Of a DNA stretch of 64,000 bases, positions 17,558-24,984 are shown one piece after another. Each line of letters begins with the position of its first letter. The first letter of the stretch is position 1. This stretch comes from Polynucleobacter sp. KF022. GTDB taxonomy: Bacteria > Pseudomonadota > Gammaproteobacteria > Burkholderiales > Burkholderiaceae. Made by a program: the position numbers and the translations under genes. The stretch is taken from the NCBI RefSeq assembly GCF_027924105.1, contig NZ_AP026972.1, positions 248,001 to 312,000 of the forward strand, read 5' to 3'. Under the pieces are notes generated by a model, which saw nothing but the letters and a program-made list of their open reading frames with translations, was not told where the DNA came from and made no database searches.

Positions 17558-18493
17558 ATGAACAAAATCCTCATCACCGGCGGCGCAGGCTTTTTAGGCT
17601 CCCACTTGACCGAAAAGCTTCTTAAAGAGGGCAATGATGTTTTGGTAGTGGATAACTACTTCACTGGCTCCAAAGAGAACTTGGCCCATTTACTACCTAA
17701 TCCACGCTTAGAGCTCATGCGTCACGATGTGACTTTTCCGCTTTATGTAGAAACTAATCAAATTTACAACTTAGCTTGCCCCGCTTCTCCTGTGCATTAT
17801 CAATATGATCCTGTGCAAACTACCAAGACTAGTGTGCATGGCGCTATTAATATGCTGGGATTGGCTAAAAGAACTCGGGCGCGGATCTTGCAAGCTTCTA
17901 CTAGTGAGGTCTATGGCGACCCCGAAGTGCACCCTCAGCCAGAAGAGTATTGGGGCAAAGTCAATCCCATTGGTATTCGCTCTTGCTATGATGAAGGTAA
18001 GCGCTGCGCTGAAACCCTCTTTTTTGACTACAACCGTCAGCACAATTTAGATATTAAGGTCGTACGTATTTTTAATACCTATGGCCCACGTATGCATCCT
18101 AACGATGGCCGCGTAGTGAGTAACTTCATTGTGCAAGCGCTGCAAGGTAAAGACATCACCATCTATGGAGACGGTCAGCAAACCAGAAGTTTTTGCTATG
18201 TCGACGACTTAATCGATGCTATGGTCAAAATGATGAACTCTGAACAAGGTTTTACTGGGCCAGTCAATATTGGCAACCCAGGCGAGTTCACCATGTTGCA
18301 ATTGGCTGAGACAGTACTTAAGCTATCTGGTAGTAAATCGAAGATCATTCATCAACCACTACCATCTGATGATCCTAAGCAGCGTCAGCCTAATATCGAA
18401 TTAGCCAAAGCGAAGCTTGACTGGCAGCCTAAGGTTAATCTTGAAGATGGTCTAAAAGAGACTATTACTTACTTTAAGAAGGTTGTGGGGTAA
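17558..18493 (+). CDS. uxs: UDP-glucuronate decarboxylase (UDP-xylose synthase)
   Basis: Extended short-chain dehydrogenase of 311 residues that converts UDP-glucuronate to UDP-xylose. The NAD motif GGAGFLGSHL is at about residues 7-16. Family-specific features are LMRHDVTFPLYVETNQIYNL, ACPASPVHYQYDPVQTTKTS, QASTSEVYGDP, IRSCYDEGKRCAET (YxxxK) and RIFNTYGPRMHPNDGRVVSN. No UDP-glucose dehydrogenase lies in the window, so the substrate must come from elsewhere. Close spacing to trmB suggests co-transcription. The product would be a xylose donor for surface glycans. Confidence 0.93.
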   Translation: MNKILITGGAGFLGSHLTEKLLKEGNDVLVVDNYFTGSKENLAHLLPNPRLELMRHDVTFPLYVETNQIYNLACPASPVHYQYDPVQTTKTSVHGAINMLGLAKRTRARILQASTSEVYGDPEVHPQPEEYWGKVNPIGIRSCYDEGKRCAETLFFDYNRQHNLDIKVVRIFNTYGPRMHPNDGRVVSNFIVQALQGKDITIYGDGQQTRSFCYVDDLIDAMVKMMNSEQGFTGPVNIGNPGEFTMLQLAETVLKLSGSKSKIIHQPLPSDDPKQRQPNIELAKAKLDWQPKVNLEDGLKETITYFKKVVG

Positions 18494-18497
18494 GTCG

Positions 18498-19319
18498 TTG
18501 AGTAAAGTGGATAGCGCGACTCCAGAAAAACATTTTGATCGTATCCGTTCATTTGTCCTCAGGGCTGGGAGAACAACTGCTGGACAACAGCGAGCTATCG
18601 AAGATTTAGGCCCTCAATTTTTAATCTCTTTTAAAGAAGCTCCCCTTGATTTAGTAGGCGCTTTTGGTGGCTCAACTAAACCCAAGATTTTAGAGATTGG
18701 TTTTGGTATGGGGGAGACTACTGCCAAGATCGCTGCATTACGCTCAGATGATGATTTCTTGGGAATTGAAGTTCATCCACCGGGGGTTGGTGCTTTACTC
18801 AAACTCATTGGCGAAAACCAACTCACTAATATACGAGTCATTCGACATGATGCAGTTGAAGTTCTTGAAAGAATGATTGCCCCCAATAGCTTGGACGGTA
18901 TTCATATTTATTTTGCAGATCCATGGCATAAGAAGCGCCATCACAAGCGTCGTTTGATTCAAGCTGAGTTTGTTCGTTTATTAGTTTCTCGCTTAAAGCC
19001 TGGCGCTTACTTGCATTTAGCAACGGATTGGCACAACTATGCAGAGCAGATGCTTTTGGTATTAAATGCAGAGCCCACTCTTCAAAATACTTCCAATGAT
19101 TTGGTAAAAATTGAAACTTTCGATGTTTCAGATATTGCTAGAGCAGATGAAGTTCGAAATGAATTTAAGCCTACGCTAGTGCAATTAACCGCTCAGCATG
19201 CTGGGTATGTTCAAAGACCTGCCTATCGACCAGTGACCAAGTTTGAAAACCGCGGCATCAAGCTAGGCCACGGCGTATGGGACTTGGTTTACAAGAAAAA
19301 CGAAGTCAACCAAAAGTAA
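18498..19319 (+). CDS. trmB: tRNA (guanine-N7-)-methyltransferase
   Basis: Methylates G46 of tRNAs with S-adenosylmethionine. EIGFGMGETTAKIAA (about residues 62-76) is the SAM motif, GIHIYFADPWHKKRHHKRRL is the TrmB signature, and YRPVTKFENRGIKLGHGVWD closes the protein. The start is uncertain: TTG at 18498, preceded by GGGG at 18487-18490, is preferred and gives 273 residues. The frame is open back to a TTG at 18483 that overlaps uxs; a GTG at 18507 is another option. Confidence 0.92.
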   Translation: MSKVDSATPEKHFDRIRSFVLRAGRTTAGQQRAIEDLGPQFLISFKEAPLDLVGAFGGSTKPKILEIGFGMGETTAKIAALRSDDDFLGIEVHPPGVGALLKLIGENQLTNIRVIRHDAVEVLERMIAPNSLDGIHIYFADPWHKKRHHKRRLIQAEFVRLLVSRLKPGAYLHLATDWHNYAEQMLLVLNAEPTLQNTSNDLVKIETFDVSDIARADEVRNEFKPTLVQLTAQHAGYVQRPAYRPVTKFENRGIKLGHGVWDLVYKKNEVNQK

Positions 19320-19328
19320 TCCAGTTAT

Positions 19329-20801
19329 TTATAAGCCTAGGCAGACGTATTTCATCTCCAAATACTCGTCCATGCCGTAAACGCTACCCTCGCGACCTAA
19401 GCCTGATTGCTTGATGCCACCAAAGGGTGCTACTTCATTAGAGATAAGACCTGTGTTGACGCCTACCATGCCGTACTCTAGGGCTTCAGCAACTTTCCAG
19501 ATGCGACCAATATCACGGCTGTAGAAATATGAAGCCAAACCAAATTGACTGCTATTAGCAAGCTTGATGACTTCCTCATCGCTCTCGAAGGGGATGATTG
19601 GCGCTATAGGGCCAAAGGTTTCTTCGTAGGTTATGAGCATTTGGCTATTTACATTAGATAGTATGGTTGGCTCGTAGAAATTTTTACCCTCAACCGATGG
19701 TTTGCCACCAGTCACAAGTTTGGCTCCTTTACTCAACGCATCGGCGACATGTTTTTTGACTTTTTCGAGTGCGGCAGTTTCAATCAAAGGACCTTGAGTA
19801 ATGCCAGCATGCATACCATTACCCACCTTGATAATTTCAAGTGCTTTTGCAAACTTCTCCACAAAACTATCCTGTACTTTTTTGTGAACATAAAAGCGAT
19901 TGGCACACACACAAGTTTGACCCGAATTTCTAAATTTAGAAGCCATAGCGCCGGTCACGGCAGCATCGATATCGGCATCTTCAAAAACAATAAAGGGAGC
20001 ATGACCCCCTAACTCTAGCGCCAGCTTTTTCACCGTCGGGGCACATTGCTCCATGAGAATGCGGCCAACCTCTGTAGAGCCTGTGAATGAGAGGTGGCGA
20101 ACTGTAGGTGAAGAGCAAAGGGTTTTACCAATTTCAATGGATTGATGGGCATCGGCAGTCACAATATTAATAACACCATTCGGAATGCCGGCACGCTTAC
20201 CAAGCTCTGCTAGCGCCAATGCAGATAATGGTGTGAGCTCAGCAGGCTTAATCACAATTGTGCAACCAGCAGCCAGCGCTGGAGCAATCTTGCGGGTAAT
20301 CATTGCAATCGGAAAGTTCCAAGGGGTAATAGCTACACAAACACCGATCGGCTGCTTGAGAACCATCAGTCGCTTATCGCTCCAGGTCGTACTCAGAATA
20401 GAGCCTTCAACTCTTTTTGCCTCTTCGGAAAACCACTCCACAAAAGAAGCGCCATAAACAACTTCACCCGCTGCCTCGGTCAGCGGCTTACCTTGTTCAA
20501 GCGTCATGAGAGTGGCTAGATCTTGGGTGTTCGCAATAATGAGATCAAACCACTTACGCATAATGGAGGCGCGCTCTTTCGCAAGTTTGTTGCGCCATTC
20601 TGGCAATGCCCTCTCTGCAGCGGCAATAGCACTGTCAGCATCTACAGTTTCTAGATTCGCAACGTTAGCAATGATTTCATCGGTAGCAGGGTTGTTGACT
20701 ATAAAGGTCTTTTTGGAGCTAACCCAGTTGCCATCAATAAAAGCCTCTTCTTTGAATAGGCTTGAATCTTTTAATTGAGTGCGGATATCTATTTTTTGCA
20801 T
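19329..20801 (-). CDS. gabD: Succinate-semialdehyde dehydrogenase (NAD(P)+)
   Basis: A 490-residue aldehyde dehydrogenase. VAITPWNFPIAMITRK (cofactor pocket) is near residue 157, LSFTGSTEVGRILMEQ follows, the general base is in LELGGHAPFIVFEDADID, and the catalytic Cys is in RNSGQTCVCANRFYV (about residue 295). Sequence pattern and length fit GabD, which oxidises succinate semialdehyde to succinate. No GABA aminotransferase is nearby, so specificity rests on family resemblance. It lies downstream of the nusB operon terminator and is likely transcribed separately. Confidence 0.88.
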   Translation of the reverse strand: MQKIDIRTQLKDSSLFKEEAFIDGNWVSSKKTFIVNNPATDEIIANVANLETVDADSAIAAAERALPEWRNKLAKERASIMRKWFDLIIANTQDLATLMTLEQGKPLTEAAGEVVYGASFVEWFSEEAKRVEGSILSTTWSDKRLMVLKQPIGVCVAITPWNFPIAMITRKIAPALAAGCTIVIKPAELTPLSALALAELGKRAGIPNGVINIVTADAHQSIEIGKTLCSSPTVRHLSFTGSTEVGRILMEQCAPTVKKLALELGGHAPFIVFEDADIDAAVTGAMASKFRNSGQTCVCANRFYVHKKVQDSFVEKFAKALEIIKVGNGMHAGITQGPLIETAALEKVKKHVADALSKGAKLVTGGKPSVEGKNFYEPTILSNVNSQMLITYEETFGPIAPIIPFESDEEVIKLANSSQFGLASYFYSRDIGRIWKVAEALEYGMVGVNTGLISNEVAPFGGIKQSGLGREGSVYGMDEYLEMKYVCLGL

Positions 20802-20854
20802 GATGTCTAACCTTGGTATGGATGCAAATCATTTTATCCCCTTATAAATAAAAA

Positions 20855-20882
20855 AGCCTCCGGGCGTGCATGCCTGGAGGCT
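20855..20882 (-). terminator. Rho-independent terminator after nusB
   Basis: An 11-base stem with one mismatch (left AGCCTCCGGGC, right GCCTGGAGGCT) around GTGCAT. On the minus strand it is followed by a T-run (complement of the A-run 20849-20854). It sits just past the nusB stop codon and should end the ribBA-ribH-nusB transcript before gabD. Confidence 0.88.
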
Positions 20883-20909
20883 GGGGGATGGAGAATGTGG
20901 ATAGCGGTA

Positions 20910-21419
20910 TTAGCCTGCCTGTATCTCAACACTCCGCAGTTTTTGGGCAAGCAGGTCAAGCACACCATTAACGTATTTGTGCCCATCAGTGCCGCCAAAG
21001 GTCTTAGCGAGTTCAACCGCCTCATTGATAGCGACCTTGTAAGGTACGGAGAGATCAGCTGCTAGCTCATAAGCGCCAATGAGTAACGCGGCATGTTCAA
21101 CCGGAGAGAGTTCATTGATAGGGCGATCTAATGCTGGAGTAATGATTGCCTCTAGCTCATCTGTTTTAGTTAAAACGCCATCAAAGATACCTTGGAAGAG
21201 ATCAAGCTGGCAACGACGAAACGCAGGATCCTCAGATAGCTGTTTAGCGATTGCTGCCCCGTTCGGAATGCTGCCAGCACGGCGCATCACGAGGCTTTGA
21301 TATACGCCTTGAAGGGCATATTCACGAGCACGGCGTCGCGGCGTTAAAGAGCGCTTAACAGGAGCCTTGGCATCCTTAGCAGCAACCAAGTTTTCTGGAT
21401 TAGGAATAGATTTGGGCAT
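20910..21419 (-). CDS. nusB: Transcription antitermination factor NusB
   Basis: All-helical RNA-binding protein that with NusE recognises boxA in rRNA transcripts. A 169-residue protein with a basic N-terminal extension (about 25 residues) before RRRAREYALQGVYQSLV, the usual NusB start. It ends with VPYKVAINEAVELAKTFGGT and KYVNGVLDLLAQ, both conserved. It follows ribH by 8 bases, a common proteobacterial arrangement. Confidence 0.95.
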   Translation of the reverse strand: MPKSIPNPENLVAAKDAKAPVKRSLTPRRRAREYALQGVYQSLVMRRAGSIPNGAAIAKQLSEDPAFRRCQLDLFQGIFDGVLTKTDELEAIITPALDRPINELSPVEHAALLIGAYELAADLSVPYKVAINEAVELAKTFGGTDGHKYVNGVLDLLAQKLRSVEIQAG

Positions 21420-21427
21420 ATATTTGT

Positions 21428-21940
21428 TTATTCTTGGCTCGAGTTAATTTCGATATCAATGTCCGGCGTCAGCGCTAGCGCTAAATTAGCCATTTCAACT
21501 ACTGCTTGAGCGCACTCAGCACCTTTGACTTCGACACGTGCAAGTGCCTGTTCATCTGTGTCACAAGTTAATACGCCGTTTGCAATTGGCAAGCCAGAGT
21601 CAATCGAGATGCGTGTAATTCCAGCTGCAGATTCGTTGGAGACCAATTCAAAGTGATAGGTTTCACCGCGAATGACTGCGCCAAGCGCAATTAAACCATC
21701 GAACTCACCAGTCTCAGCAAGCTTTTGTAGAGCAAATGGAATCTCCAGCGCACCGGGAACGGTAACTAGTTTGATATCTGATTGATGAACGCCCAAGGAG
21801 ATGAGTTCATTAATACAAGAGTTTGTTAGCGCTACGCAATGATCTTCGTTAAAGCGCGCTTGTACAACGCCAATACGTAGATCTTGACCATTTAAATCAG
21901 CTTCTAATACACCTACAAAATCATTGGTGGAATCGGTCAT
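21428..21940 (-). CDS. ribH: 6,7-dimethyl-8-ribityllumazine synthase
   Basis: Condenses 3,4-dihydroxy-2-butanone 4-phosphate with the ribityl-aminopyrimidine, forming lumazine. A 170-residue protein. RIGVVQARFNEDHC near residue 22, VPGALEIPFALQKLA, and LGAVIRGETYHFELV with the catalytic His region are all present. GLPIANGVLTCDTDEQALAR follows. It lies between ribBA and nusB in a minus-strand operon. Confidence 0.96.
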   Translation of the reverse strand: MTDSTNDFVGVLEADLNGQDLRIGVVQARFNEDHCVALTNSCINELISLGVHQSDIKLVTVPGALEIPFALQKLAETGEFDGLIALGAVIRGETYHFELVSNESAAGITRISIDSGLPIANGVLTCDTDEQALARVEVKGAECAQAVVEMANLALALTPDIDIEINSSQE

Positions 21941-21961
21941 AGTGCTTTTCTAAAGTGAGGA

Positions 21962-23110
21962 TTAAGAGTTGTGAGAATCGCTAGGCTTGAATGGGGTGTA
22001 GCCTGTTACTTCAAGCTTGTAACCAGATAGGCTTGGCACCGGACTTGGGTTCGCTAGCAAACGCATTTTGCCAACGCCAATATCTTTCAGAATTTGTGCA
22101 CCAATACCATAGCTTCTGAAATCCGTTTTACGGGCCAACGGTTTTTGCTCAGCATCCTGAGAGTGGTTTAACTTTTGAAACTGCGCTAGCCAATCACTGT
22201 CGCCAGGAGCGGCAATGCCAGAAGCATTTAATAAAACCGCCACACCCGCAGGTGAGGCCGCAATTTTTTGAAGTGCTTGAGCTAGTGGCCAAGAGTGGGT
22301 ACTGACATTAGAGTCCAAGAAGTCTAAAACAGTCACAGGCTCATGAACACGAACGAGGGTTTCTTGTGCTTCAGATGGCTTGCCATGCACTAATGCAATA
22401 TGAATACATGAGCTAGGTGTATCGCGATAAATGATGCCTTGAAATTTTCCCCAGGGGGTCACAAATTCTCGGGCACCTTCACGCACTACAATACTTTCAT
22501 GTTGGCTACGGTATTTGATGAGATCGGCAATGCTGCCAATCTTAAGTTGATGTTCTTTAGCAAACTCAAGTAAATCGGGAAGACGGGCCATGCTGCCATC
22601 GTCTTTCATAATTTCGCAAATAACAGATGTTGGTGAGCAACCAGCCATTGCTGCTAGGTCACAACCTGCTTCTGTGTGGCCAGAGCGAATCAATACACCA
22701 CCAGGTTGCGCCATTAAAGGAAAAATATGACCAGGTTGTACTAAATTACTGGGTTTGGCATTTGGCGCCACTGCAGTTTTGATCGTGAGCGCGCGATCTG
22801 CTGCAGAGATACCAGTGGTTACGCCAGTAGCTGCCTCAATTGAGACTGTGAAATTGGTGCCCATCGAGGTGCCGTTGTCTCTCACCATTAGCGGCAGGTT
22901 GAGTTGTTGGCAACGCTCGCGAGTCAGCGTGAGGCAAATGAGTCCACGTCCATGCTTGGCCATGAAATTAACTGCTTCTGCAGTGACGTGATCAGCGGCC
23001 AGCACCAAATCCCCCTCATTCTCACGATCTTCTTCGTCGACAAGGATCACCATTTTGCCGGTGCTGAGGTCGGCAATGATTTCTTCGGTGGAGGCTAGGG
23101 TATTTGGCAT
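21962..23110 (-). CDS. ribBA: 3,4-dihydroxy-2-butanone-4-phosphate synthase with degenerate RibA-like domain (RibBX type)
   Basis: The N-terminal domain (residues 1 to about 200) is a complete RibB: ILVDEEDRENEGDLVLAADH carries the acidic metal-binding residues and LIRSGHTEAGCDLAAMAG is also conserved. It converts ribulose 5-phosphate to the four-carbon riboflavin precursor. The C-terminal region (about 205-382) aligns in plan with GTP cyclohydrolase II but lacks the Cys cluster of the GD-x-x-x-S-x-R-C-D-C-G motif; at that place it reads VTVLDFLDSNVSTHSWPLAQ. The second activity is therefore unlikely, as known for RibBX proteins of proteobacteria. Confidence 0.93.
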   Translation of the reverse strand: MPNTLASTEEIIADLSTGKMVILVDEEDRENEGDLVLAADHVTAEAVNFMAKHGRGLICLTLTRERCQQLNLPLMVRDNGTSMGTNFTVSIEAATGVTTGISAADRALTIKTAVAPNAKPSNLVQPGHIFPLMAQPGGVLIRSGHTEAGCDLAAMAGCSPTSVICEIMKDDGSMARLPDLLEFAKEHQLKIGSIADLIKYRSQHESIVVREGAREFVTPWGKFQGIIYRDTPSSCIHIALVHGKPSEAQETLVRVHEPVTVLDFLDSNVSTHSWPLAQALQKIAASPAGVAVLLNASGIAAPGDSDWLAQFQKLNHSQDAEQKPLARKTDFRSYGIGAQILKDIGVGKMRLLANPSPVPSLSGYKLEVTGYTPFKPSDSHNS

Positions 23111-23211
23111 AGCCCTCTATTTTAAGCTCAGGAGAGGGCATCCGTGAGGTCTCACAGCAATATCCCGCCTTTCAGACGGCAAGAGCCCAACAAGATGGTT
23201 TTATCTGGCCT

Positions 23212-23553
23212 ATGCCCCCTAGAAAATGGTCTGTGACCATTCAGGACCATGAACCCTCAACTAATGGCAGTGCCAGACCAAATGGCTTCATTTTGCTCGA
23301 GGTTTTGGTAGCGATGAGCTTGATCATGGGCTCTTGGATGACGGCCACTCATAGCTATCAGAAGTTGGCCCTGATTTTGCTGCAGCAAGAAAAGAAACGA
23401 TCTCAATTGAGGAGCGAATTAGATGCATATGAAATTGCGAGTGTAAAAAATGACGCTACTCGAGTGTCTGGTCGGAATCACACTTTGCGCATTTCTACTA
23501 AACCCGCTATTAAAGGTCAGCGCACATTTAGCAGCCAAACAAATGGAATATGA
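23212..23553 (+). CDS. PilV-like minor pilin/prepilin
   Basis: A 113-residue protein with a class III signal: a leader ending ARPNG, then FILLEVLVAMSLIMGSWM, the hydrophobic prepilin helix with Glu at +5. The leader is 25 residues from the ATG at 23212, or 18 from a GTG at 23233. The sequence after about residue 80 overlaps the next gene by roughly 100 bases and looks low in information, so the real 3' end may be disturbed by a frameshift. Probably a minor type IV pilin or pilus-like component. Confidence 0.62.
   Translation: MPPRKWSVTIQDHEPSTNGSARPNGFILLEVLVAMSLIMGSWMTATHSYQKLALILLQQEKKRSQLRSELDAYEIASVKNDATRVSGRNHTLRISTKPAIKGQRTFSSQTNGI
23409..23452 (+). other. Candidate original start and leader of the PilW-like gene, interrupted by TAA
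   Basis: GAGGAG at 23409-23414 sits eight bases before an ATG at 23423 in the frame of the PilW-like gene. It reads Met-His-Met-Lys-Leu-Arg-Val, then TAA (23444-23446), then Lys, then the ATG at 23450. A basic leader of this kind is what a prepilin needs, so the stop may have cut it off. Confidence 0.5.
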
Positions 23554-24091
23554 AAAAACCCAAGCATTCATTTCCGAAGCAGAGCGTGCATTTGAGTTAA
23601 TGGGTAGAGCTATTCGAATGGCCGGTTATCAAAATATTAAGAATGTTCGAACAATAAGAAAAGCAGATTCATCGCAGTCATTTATTCAAGTAAATAAAAA
23701 AGTGGGTTATCAAGGATCGGATTCATTGAGTATTCAGCATGGCTTATCTGATGGTGTAGATTTTGATTGCATCGGCAATGTTCTCAATAAAGAGCGAACT
23801 AGAAAAGATTTGGCATTTCAAGGATTCACTGTCGATCGACCAGCCGGTATTGCCAAAGGCAAAAAAGTGGCTGGCGGCTCACTCATTTGCCAGTCACTTG
23901 ATCGCCAGGGAAGAATCCAAAACACCACTTTGATGAATGGCGTAAATCGTCTGCTTATTGAAGAGGTCGCCGACCTCCAGGCCAATGGCAGCGAGAGTCA
24001 AAAGCTTTATAAGTTGAGTTTGCAAATGACAGATGGGGCTTTCATTCAGGTCGATTTAGAAAGAACCTTTGCCACAAGGAACTTGCGATGA
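23450..24091 (+). CDS. PilW-like minor pilin lacking a leader
   Basis: A 213-residue protein starting directly at MTLLECLVGITLCAFLLNPL, which matches the mature N-terminus of a PilW/GspJ-type pseudopilin (hydrophobic helix, Glu at position 5). No prepilin leader or Gly(-1) precedes it because of a stop codon in frame at 23444. EKTQAFISEAERAFELMGRAIRMAGYQN is split across the usual amphipathic region, with RAIRMAGYQN typical of PilW. It may be expressed by reinitiation at 23450, or be a decaying gene. It overlaps the following gene by 4 bases (ATGA). Confidence 0.62.
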   Translation: MTLLECLVGITLCAFLLNPLLKVSAHLAAKQMEYEKTQAFISEAERAFELMGRAIRMAGYQNIKNVRTIRKADSSQSFIQVNKKVGYQGSDSLSIQHGLSDGVDFDCIGNVLNKERTRKDLAFQGFTVDRPAGIAKGKKVAGGSLICQSLDRQGRIQNTTLMNGVNRLLIEEVADLQANGSESQKLYKLSLQMTDGAFIQVDLERTFATRNLR

Positions 24092-24417
24092 TTCTGGCTT
24101 GGATCGCCTCTTTGTTATTGCTGTGTTCATCTTTAATTACTCACATAGAAAGACTAAGTACATTGCGCATGATTGAGGTAAACACGATAGAGGTAGCTCA
24201 GAAACAATTTATTGCCGCCGAAAAAGCAGTACAAGAATGTGCGCAACACATTACTGCACTATCAATATTACAAAGTAACCCGTGTTTCATTAAACCTGCC
24301 GGAAACCAGCGCTGGCTTATATCAAGTAAAGAAAAGCCAGGCATTGAGATTGGCGTTCTGGTTGATGAAAAAACCGGCTCAGTTACTCGCATTAATTGGC
24401 GTCAAGTATTTGAATAA
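24088..24417 (+). CDS. Small membrane-anchored protein in pilin cluster (PilX-like position)
   Basis: A 109-residue protein with a hydrophobic N-terminal segment ILAWIASLLLLCSSLI and a soluble remainder. Its place after a PilW-like gene matches pilX in other type IV pilus clusters. It lacks the charged leader and Gly-Phe cleavage site, so PilX identity is only positional. AAEKAVQECAQHIT and the two Cys residues could form a disulfide. AAGGA at 24076-24080 supports the ATG at 24088. Confidence 0.55.
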   Translation: MILAWIASLLLLCSSLITHIERLSTLRMIEVNTIEVAQKQFIAAEKAVQECAQHITALSILQSNPCFIKPAGNQRWLISSKEKPGIEIGVLVDEKTGSVTRINWRQVFE

Positions 24418-24967
24418 ACAATCCGGTTGCCAATGCGGATCTACCTTGTTGGAGTTGATGGCGGTTGTGTTGATTATCGCCATCACTGTAACGATGAGCA
24501 CACCTTTGTTGCAAGAGCAAATTGCTGCTCGTGAGATTGATACCATCGCGCGCCGTTTTATTGCCCATGCGCACTTCGCGCGCGGGCAAGCTTTGCATAT
24601 TGGGCAGCCTGTGCAAATGACTCCAGTCAATGGCGGCACTTGGGAGGCTGGATGGGTAGTGCAAAGTGGGTGTGTTGACAGGCGGGTCAATAACAATTGC
24701 CAGGCCAAAAACTGGTTTTCCCAAGCAAATATCGAACCTGTTTACTTTAAGGGTGGAGGCAAGCAATTTACCGACCTACATTCCGGCAGGAGAGGAATTC
24801 TATTTAATCCTGCAGGAGCAGCAAAGACAGCGCAAGGTGGGTTTGTAGCCAACCGCTTGATTCTGGGTCATCAGCAGGCGCCTCACCTTGAAAGGCAAAT
24901 GATTTTGGGTAGTGGCGGGCGATGGAGAATCTGCGATCCCTCCAGAGATGCAAAGCGCTGCCATTGA
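24410..24967 (+). CDS. GspH/FimT-like pseudopilin
   Basis: A 185-residue prepilin: leader MNKQSGCQCG, then STLLELMAVVLIIAITVTM with Glu at +5. IDTIARRFIAHAHFARGQAL is the helix typical of FimT/GspH, and the C-terminal half (DLHSGRRGILFNPAGAA) is the variable beta domain. I use the TTG at 24410, which overlaps the previous stop by 8 bases and gives a normal ten-residue leader. The frame is open further upstream to 24212 but that stretch only shadows the previous gene. Four pilin-like genes in series suggest a minor-pilin set. Confidence 0.72.
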   Translation: MNKQSGCQCGSTLLELMAVVLIIAITVTMSTPLLQEQIAAREIDTIARRFIAHAHFARGQALHIGQPVQMTPVNGGTWEAGWVVQSGCVDRRVNNNCQAKNWFSQANIEPVYFKGGGKQFTDLHSGRRGILFNPAGAAKTAQGGFVANRLILGHQQAPHLERQMILGSGGRWRICDPSRDAKRCH

Positions 24968-24984
24968 ATGGTTTAATAGACCCT

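Noticed and set aside
23111..23211. Possible FMN riboswitch upstream of ribBA
   Set aside because: The gap of about 100 bases shows none of the conserved RFN-element blocks on the minus strand; the ribE upstream gap is too short.
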